Shown here: positions 23,532 to 26,772 of the stretch, piece by piece | How the letters are laid out: every line of letters begins with the position of its first letter | Position numbering within the stretch: the stretch's first letter is position 1 | The notes under the pieces: generated by a model | The model's database searches: none | Told to the model about the DNA's origin: nothing | The model's input: the letters and a program-made list of their open reading frames with translations, nothing else | Program-made: the position numbers and the translations under genes | Origin: Ardenticatenales bacterium | GTDB lineage: Bacteria; Chloroflexota; Anaerolineae; Promineifilales; Promineifilaceae | Assembly (NCBI GenBank): GCA_020634575.1 | Contig: JACKBM010000071.1 | Coordinates: 1 to 26,772, forward strand | Length of the DNA stretch: 26,772 nucleotides | Reading direction: 5' to 3'

Positions 23532-24398
23532 TTACGAGAGGTGGGGGGTGGGGAGACGAGTGGCCGGGCGGGGCCAGTTGGCGACGCTGTCCAGCCCGGT
23601 GGCGCTGGCCGCGGCCGGGTAGAGCAGGGCGACGCCATTTTGGCCGAGTTTGTGGATGCGTTCAAGTTCCATGAGGCGTTGCATGTCAGCTTCAGAAAAC
23701 TGGGAGATGACCTCATGCAGGCGGGCCAGGGTGCGCGCCTCTTGTTCTGCCTGGAGCGCCTTTTCGTGGGCGGCTTCCAGGGCAGCGAGCACGTTAGCTG
23801 GCAGCTGAATCTGGCCGATCATCACCTTCGAGATGTTGAAACCGAGATCGGTTAGCTGCGTCCGTAGCTGCTGGCGGAGTTCGCGCTCCAGGCGAGCGTG
23901 GCTGCCGGGCTGGCTGAGTTCGTCGAGGGACAGGTCACCGGCGATATGTCGCAGCCCGTTGGTGGCGTATTTGCGCAGGATAAGACCAGATTTGGTGACC
24001 AGTTTGAGCGCCAGCTGGGATTGCTTGGTTGCAGGCAGCCGTTCCGGCTCCAGACTGTAGGAGACGGACCATTCCACTTTGAGAGAGAGACCCCCACGTG
24101 ACTGAACGGCCGTGACGGCTTGAGCGGATTGGCCGACTGTGGCGATGGTACCGCGTAGCTGTTCGAGACCGGGCCAGATGAGGTGGCGACCGGCCGGTAA
24201 CAAGCGGGCAAACGCCTGCCGCTCCCGACTATAAACCACACCCACATGCCACTCCGGGATCACCACCCAGGCATGCTGGTAGAGAACGGCACCCAGGCCG
24301 ATCAACCCCAGCCAGAAAAACGGTGCCCAGAGCCAGCCCAGTAAGAAAGAAAGTGTAATCGCGATGCCGCTGACGGCCTGTTTCATTGTGGATTGCAT
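23532..24398 (-). CDS. SPFH / band-7 (stomatin-prohibitin-flotillin) membrane protein
   Basis: A 288-residue SPFH-domain protein. Two hydrophobic stretches at the N-terminus (about 8-27 and 28-47) anchor it. The SPFH domain follows (WHVGVVYSRERQAFARLLPAGRHLIWPG described by its ends, then SLKVEWSVSYSLEP), with a helical, Glu/Ala-rich segment at about 205-245 (ALEAAHEKALQAEQEARTLA) typical of the coiled-coil part. Family members oligomerise into membrane rings and often guard proteases or organise microdomains; no NfeD or FtsH gene is adjacent. A strong promoter lies directly upstream. The ATG at 24398 has AGGTG at 5 bases. Confidence 0.85.
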   Translation of the reverse strand: MQSTMKQAVSGIAITLSFLLGWLWAPFFWLGLIGLGAVLYQHAWVVIPEWHVGVVYSRERQAFARLLPAGRHLIWPGLEQLRGTIATVGQSAQAVTAVQSRGGLSLKVEWSVSYSLEPERLPATKQSQLALKLVTKSGLILRKYATNGLRHIAGDLSLDELSQPGSHARLERELRQQLRTQLTDLGFNISKVMIGQIQLPANVLAALEAAHEKALQAEQEARTLARLHEVISQFSEADMQRLMELERIHKLGQNGVALLYPAAASATGLDSVANWPRPATRLPTPHLS

Positions 24399-24432
24399 GG
24401 CAACACCTGTGCCTCTATATCGTGTCAGTAAT

Positions 24433-24468
24433 ACACAATATATTAGTGTTGATTAAACACTTTGTCAA
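24433..24468 (-). promoter_or_regulatory. Strong sigma-70-type promoter of the SPFH gene with overlapping inverted repeats
   Basis: On the minus strand TTGACA (24463-24468) and TAATAT (24440-24445) are exactly 17 bases apart. AGTGTT (24445-24450) / AACACT (24456-24461) form an inverted repeat within the spacer, and ACAC...GTGT (24433-24449) spans the -10. The AT-rich stretch stands out from the GC-rich surroundings. Confidence 0.65.
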
Positions 24469-24508
24469 GTGAGAGTTTGGTCACAGTCCGGGTGAGGGGT
24501 AGCTACCA

Positions 24509-24861
24509 ACCCGACGGGTCCCTACCAACCCGACGGGTCCTCACCAACCGACGGGTCCCTACCACGACGGGTCCACACCCGACGGTCCACCACGACGGTC
24601 CACCACGACAACAACCCGACGGGCCACTCCGACGGGTCCCTACCAACCGACGGGTCCACCCGACGGTCCACCACCCGACGGGTCCACTACCGACGTCCAC
24701 TCCCGACGGTCCATCCCTAACCCGACGGGTCCCGACGGTTCACACCGACGGGTCCACTACCGACGGTCACTCCGACGGGTCCACTACCGATCTACCGGTC
24801 TACCGACGGGTCCACACCGACGGTACTACCGGTCACTACCCGATCCACACCGACGGGTCTA
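24509..24861 (+). repeat. Tandem array 2 of the CCGACGGGTCC unit, degenerate
   Basis: About 25 variants of (A)CCCGACGGGTCC are packed between 24509 and 24861 with CCTACCA, CACC or ACTA linkers. Examples are ACCCGACGGGTCC at 24509 and 24528; many units have lost one or two bases (CCGACGGTCC, CCGACGTCC). The orientation, C-rich on the plus strand, is the same as array 1 at 10811-11020. The array fills most of a 583-base gap between the SPFH promoter and the end of the DUF4173 gene. No gene is visible in it; open frames across it are low-complexity. Confidence 0.88.
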
Positions 24862-24920
24862 CCAGGCGTGGCGCCCCAGAATCAGGATCGCGTGTGTGGG
24901 GGAGGGACTGCGGAAGAAGC

Positions 24921-24958
24921 GCAACAGCCGGGCTGGTGGGGGCCGGCCCGGCTGTTGC
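24921..24958 (-). terminator. Hairpin terminator candidate after the DUF4173-like gene
   Basis: GCAACAGCCGGGC (24921-24933) pairs perfectly with GCCCGGCTGTTGC (24946-24958), a 13-bp stem with a 12-base loop, 24 bases past the stop of the minus-strand gene. GCTTCTTCC follows on that strand, a weak pyrimidine tail. Confidence 0.5.
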
Positions 24959-24981
24959 CTGGGAGAGGGAGAGGTAGCTTG

Positions 24982-26613
24982 TCAGGAGCCGGCAGCCCAG
25001 GCCTGCAGGGAGTGATAGGCCTGTAGGCGGCCCAGGTGGAAGGATTGCCAGGGCTGTTCGGACCACTCTGCGTCGAAGCGGGCCAGCCGCTGGGCGAACT
25101 CTATGCTGATGGTGGCCTGTTCCTGGGCTGGTAGTTGGTCGTATAGTTTGACGAGGGCTGGAATGGCGTCGTCTGGCAAGGAGATGAGATAGCCAGTGTC
25201 CAGGCTTTCGCTGACCCGGCCGTCCAGAGCGCTGGTCGCGTACCGGTTCATCAGTGTCGTCAGATAGGTGCCGTTGTCGCCCTGGTAGCGCAGGATGTTT
25301 TGCCGGGTGATGAAGCCATCCGGGTTGACCAGGTTGAGCAGCCCGACAAAGAGGAACGCCGTCACAAAAACGCCGCTGGCGAAGCCCTGGGGGCGGGACC
25401 AGAGGACGATGATCGTCCAGAGAAGTAGCCCGGCCAGGCAGATGATGAAAAGATGGCTGTAAAGGCGTAACTGGGTAAAGCCATAGGTCACTTCGTATAG
25501 GAAGAGGCGGTAGAAGGCAGAGACCAGGATGATCAGGACCATGCCGATCATGAAACTGGCGGCGGCGTTGAAAGCGCGCAGCTGGCGCTTGTTGTCGCGC
25601 CGGGCCAGCCAGTGCAGGCCGATGATCAGGGCCAGACTGAGGCAGGCGACAACGACCAGTTCAAAAAAGCCACGCCGGGCGGCCTCAGAAAAGGTCATGC
25701 CAATTTCTTCGTCGAAGATGCGCTGGACCGGCCGGAAAAGATAACCAAACTGCACTGCCACAAAGCCGGCAAAAAGCAGATCGACCAACAGCAGCATCGT
25801 CATCGCTTCCACGTGGCCGAGGAAGGCGAGGGAGAAGCGGGAGAGCACCTGCACCGGCGCTTCGTCCCGGCCGACGGTCAGGGCGAAGGTGACCAGGCCG
25901 CTGAGCACCCAGGTAATGAGGCCGATAAGTAGCAGGCGCAGGAAATATTCTGGCAGCCGTTCCAGCTCAAAGAAGCTGAAGGTGTTTTCCAGGATATTGG
26001 CGAAGAGCGCGTCTGCAGCGGCAAGCAGAGCGCCGAAGATCAGCAGGATGGGGCCAGCCAGCAGCAGGCCGCGCAGCAGCGCCCAGAGATGGCGGCGTTG
26101 GCTATTGGCCCGGACTTGCTGGACGGCATCGCCGATTAGCTGGGCGCCCTGAACAAAGGCTTCGGTCCAGGCGCGCAGTGGGACCAGGAAATAGCCGATG
26201 AAGCCGGTGCGGGCCAGCCGGTTGCCGGCGTAGGTGTAGGTCAGGTATGTCAGCAGGGCCAGGGTGGCGGCTACGTTGAGGCCGGTCAGGAAGCCATTGC
26301 TGCGCCAGGCCGCCATGGCAGCGAAGAAGAGTGCTGGCAAAAGCAAACCGATGTTGCCCAGCCGGGCGCCATCTTCCTCACGCCATTGGATGTAAAGGAA
26401 GCCGATGGTCAGCAGGCCGGTGAAGAGGGGCAGGCTGATGCCCAGCTGGTTGCCGACGAAGAACCAGTCGAATATGACGGCGATAAGGCCGGCATAGAGG
26501 ACGATGCGGCGTGGCTCCCGAATCATGGGGAGTCGGGGCGCTGGTGGCGTGGTGGTTGGGTCGGTTGGCTCGTTGGTTGGGACCTGCATCAGGTCCGGCT
26601 GTGTCACACTCAT
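24982..26613 (-). CDS. DUF4173/DUF4153 polytopic membrane protein
   Basis: A 543-residue integral membrane protein. After a Pro/Thr-rich cytosolic-looking N-terminus (about 1-35) there are about ten to twelve hydrophobic segments. The stretch EEIGMTFSEAARRGFFELVVVA, near the middle, with RLFLYEVTYGFTQLRLYSH further on, matches the DUF4173 (DUF4153-like) family. Its function is unknown; relatives are often near sensor kinases, none of which is seen here. The last ~110 residues are hydrophilic and helical (SLPDDAIPALVKLYDQLPAQEQ). GAGGAAAAGA precedes the ATG. A hairpin and then array 2 lie downstream. Confidence 0.82.
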   Translation of the reverse strand: MSVTQPDLMQVPTNEPTDPTTTPPAPRLPMIREPRRIVLYAGLIAVIFDWFFVGNQLGISLPLFTGLLTIGFLYIQWREEDGARLGNIGLLLPALFFAAMAAWRSNGFLTGLNVAATLALLTYLTYTYAGNRLARTGFIGYFLVPLRAWTEAFVQGAQLIGDAVQQVRANSQRRHLWALLRGLLLAGPILLIFGALLAAADALFANILENTFSFFELERLPEYFLRLLLIGLITWVLSGLVTFALTVGRDEAPVQVLSRFSLAFLGHVEAMTMLLLVDLLFAGFVAVQFGYLFRPVQRIFDEEIGMTFSEAARRGFFELVVVACLSLALIIGLHWLARRDNKRQLRAFNAAASFMIGMVLIILVSAFYRLFLYEVTYGFTQLRLYSHLFIICLAGLLLWTIIVLWSRPQGFASGVFVTAFLFVGLLNLVNPDGFITRQNILRYQGDNGTYLTTLMNRYATSALDGRVSESLDTGYLISLPDDAIPALVKLYDQLPAQEQATISIEFAQRLARFDAEWSEQPWQSFHLGRLQAYHSLQAWAAGS

Positions 26614-26640
26614 TCTTTTCCTCGCTGCGCTCGGAATGAC
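26614..26640. repeat. Short dispersed-repeat remnant (CTCGCTGCGCTCGGAATGAC type)
   Basis: The segment just upstream of the DUF4173 start, read as CTCGCTGCGCTCGGAATGAC, resembles a short intergenic repeat common in environmental bacterial genomes. It supplies part of the gene's ribosome-binding region. There is one copy here; it is recognised by pattern only. Confidence 0.3.
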
Positions 26641-26758
26641 AAAGCGCCTTCCGTCTATGCAATCTGAGATAAACCGGCTCAGAAGGACAGGGGCTGGGTT
26701 GCACTCCTGTCAGGGTGGGTGAATTAAGGATTGAACCTATGCTCGATTTATCTAATAC

Positions 26759-26772
26759 TTTAGCTGTTAGCT
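26759..26772. repeat. Start of a second AGCTGTTAGC-family repeat, cut by the window end
   Basis: The window ends in TTAGCTGTTAGCT, matching the tandem heptamers at the arms of the element at 14467-14636. Probably another copy continues beyond the window. The interval 26641-26758 shows nothing I can name. Confidence 0.5.

Noticed and set aside
24462..24977. 171-codon plus-strand frame through array 2 and the minus-strand frame across it
   Set aside because: Composition is dictated by the DNA repeat; there are no recognisable domains.

Overview
The window reads as a piece of a GC-rich bacterial chromosome, most likely from the Chloroflexota (Anaerolineae or a related class). This assignment is an inference. 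It rests on secreted proteins ending in a short Leu/Pro motif (FLPLLLRAG, IYLPTIVQP), many lipoproteins and membrane-anchored proteins, very frequent GGCCGG hexamers, and the gene mix. I see no rRNA, tRNA, CRISPR array, phage gene or transposase.

Layout. 1-4.9 kb: end of a secreted PKD-repeat protein; a minus-strand DUF2461-Mrp/ApbC pair; a secreted M14 zinc carboxypeptidase; a DinB-like protein. 5.1-8.6 kb: a minus-strand pair, a cholesterol-oxidase-type GMC flavoenzyme followed by an aldehyde dehydrogenase with a C-terminal membrane anchor, suggesting alcohol to aldehyde to acid oxidation at the membrane. 8.8-10.8 kb: a membrane-anchored protein with about twelve kelch motifs. 10.8-11.0 kb: a tandem array of an ACCCGACGGGTCC unit. 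11.0-12.9 kb: a parA-parB operon with a visible promoter. 13.0-15.4 kb: an aldo/keto reductase with a large insertion, a palindromic repeat element and an esterase. 15.4-18.0 kb (minus): a probable DNA-repair group (radical SAM with helix-hairpin-helix, DUF6504-like, AlkZ-related). 18.1-21.4 kb (minus): a phnDCE-type ABC importer with an unusually enlarged permease. 21.5-24.4 kb: a lipoprotein hydrolase, a small Cys-rich protein, a small membrane protein and an SPFH/band-7 protein. 24.5-24.9 kb: a second, more degenerate array of the same unit. 25.0-26.6 kb (minus): a DUF4173/DUF4153 membrane protein.

The strongest unexpected signal is an 18-bp perfect palindrome, TGTCAACCGCGGTTGACA. It occurs exactly twice, inside the aldo/keto reductase gene and inside a 38-bp palindrome at 18.0 kb. 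A third copy (16 of 18 matches) overlaps the -35 element of the parA promoter. I propose these are this lineage's ParB-binding parS sites and that ParB autoregulates parAB. The two ACCCGACGGGTCC arrays, one abutting the parA promoter, are a second undescribed element; their minus strand also fits a G-quadruplex pattern.
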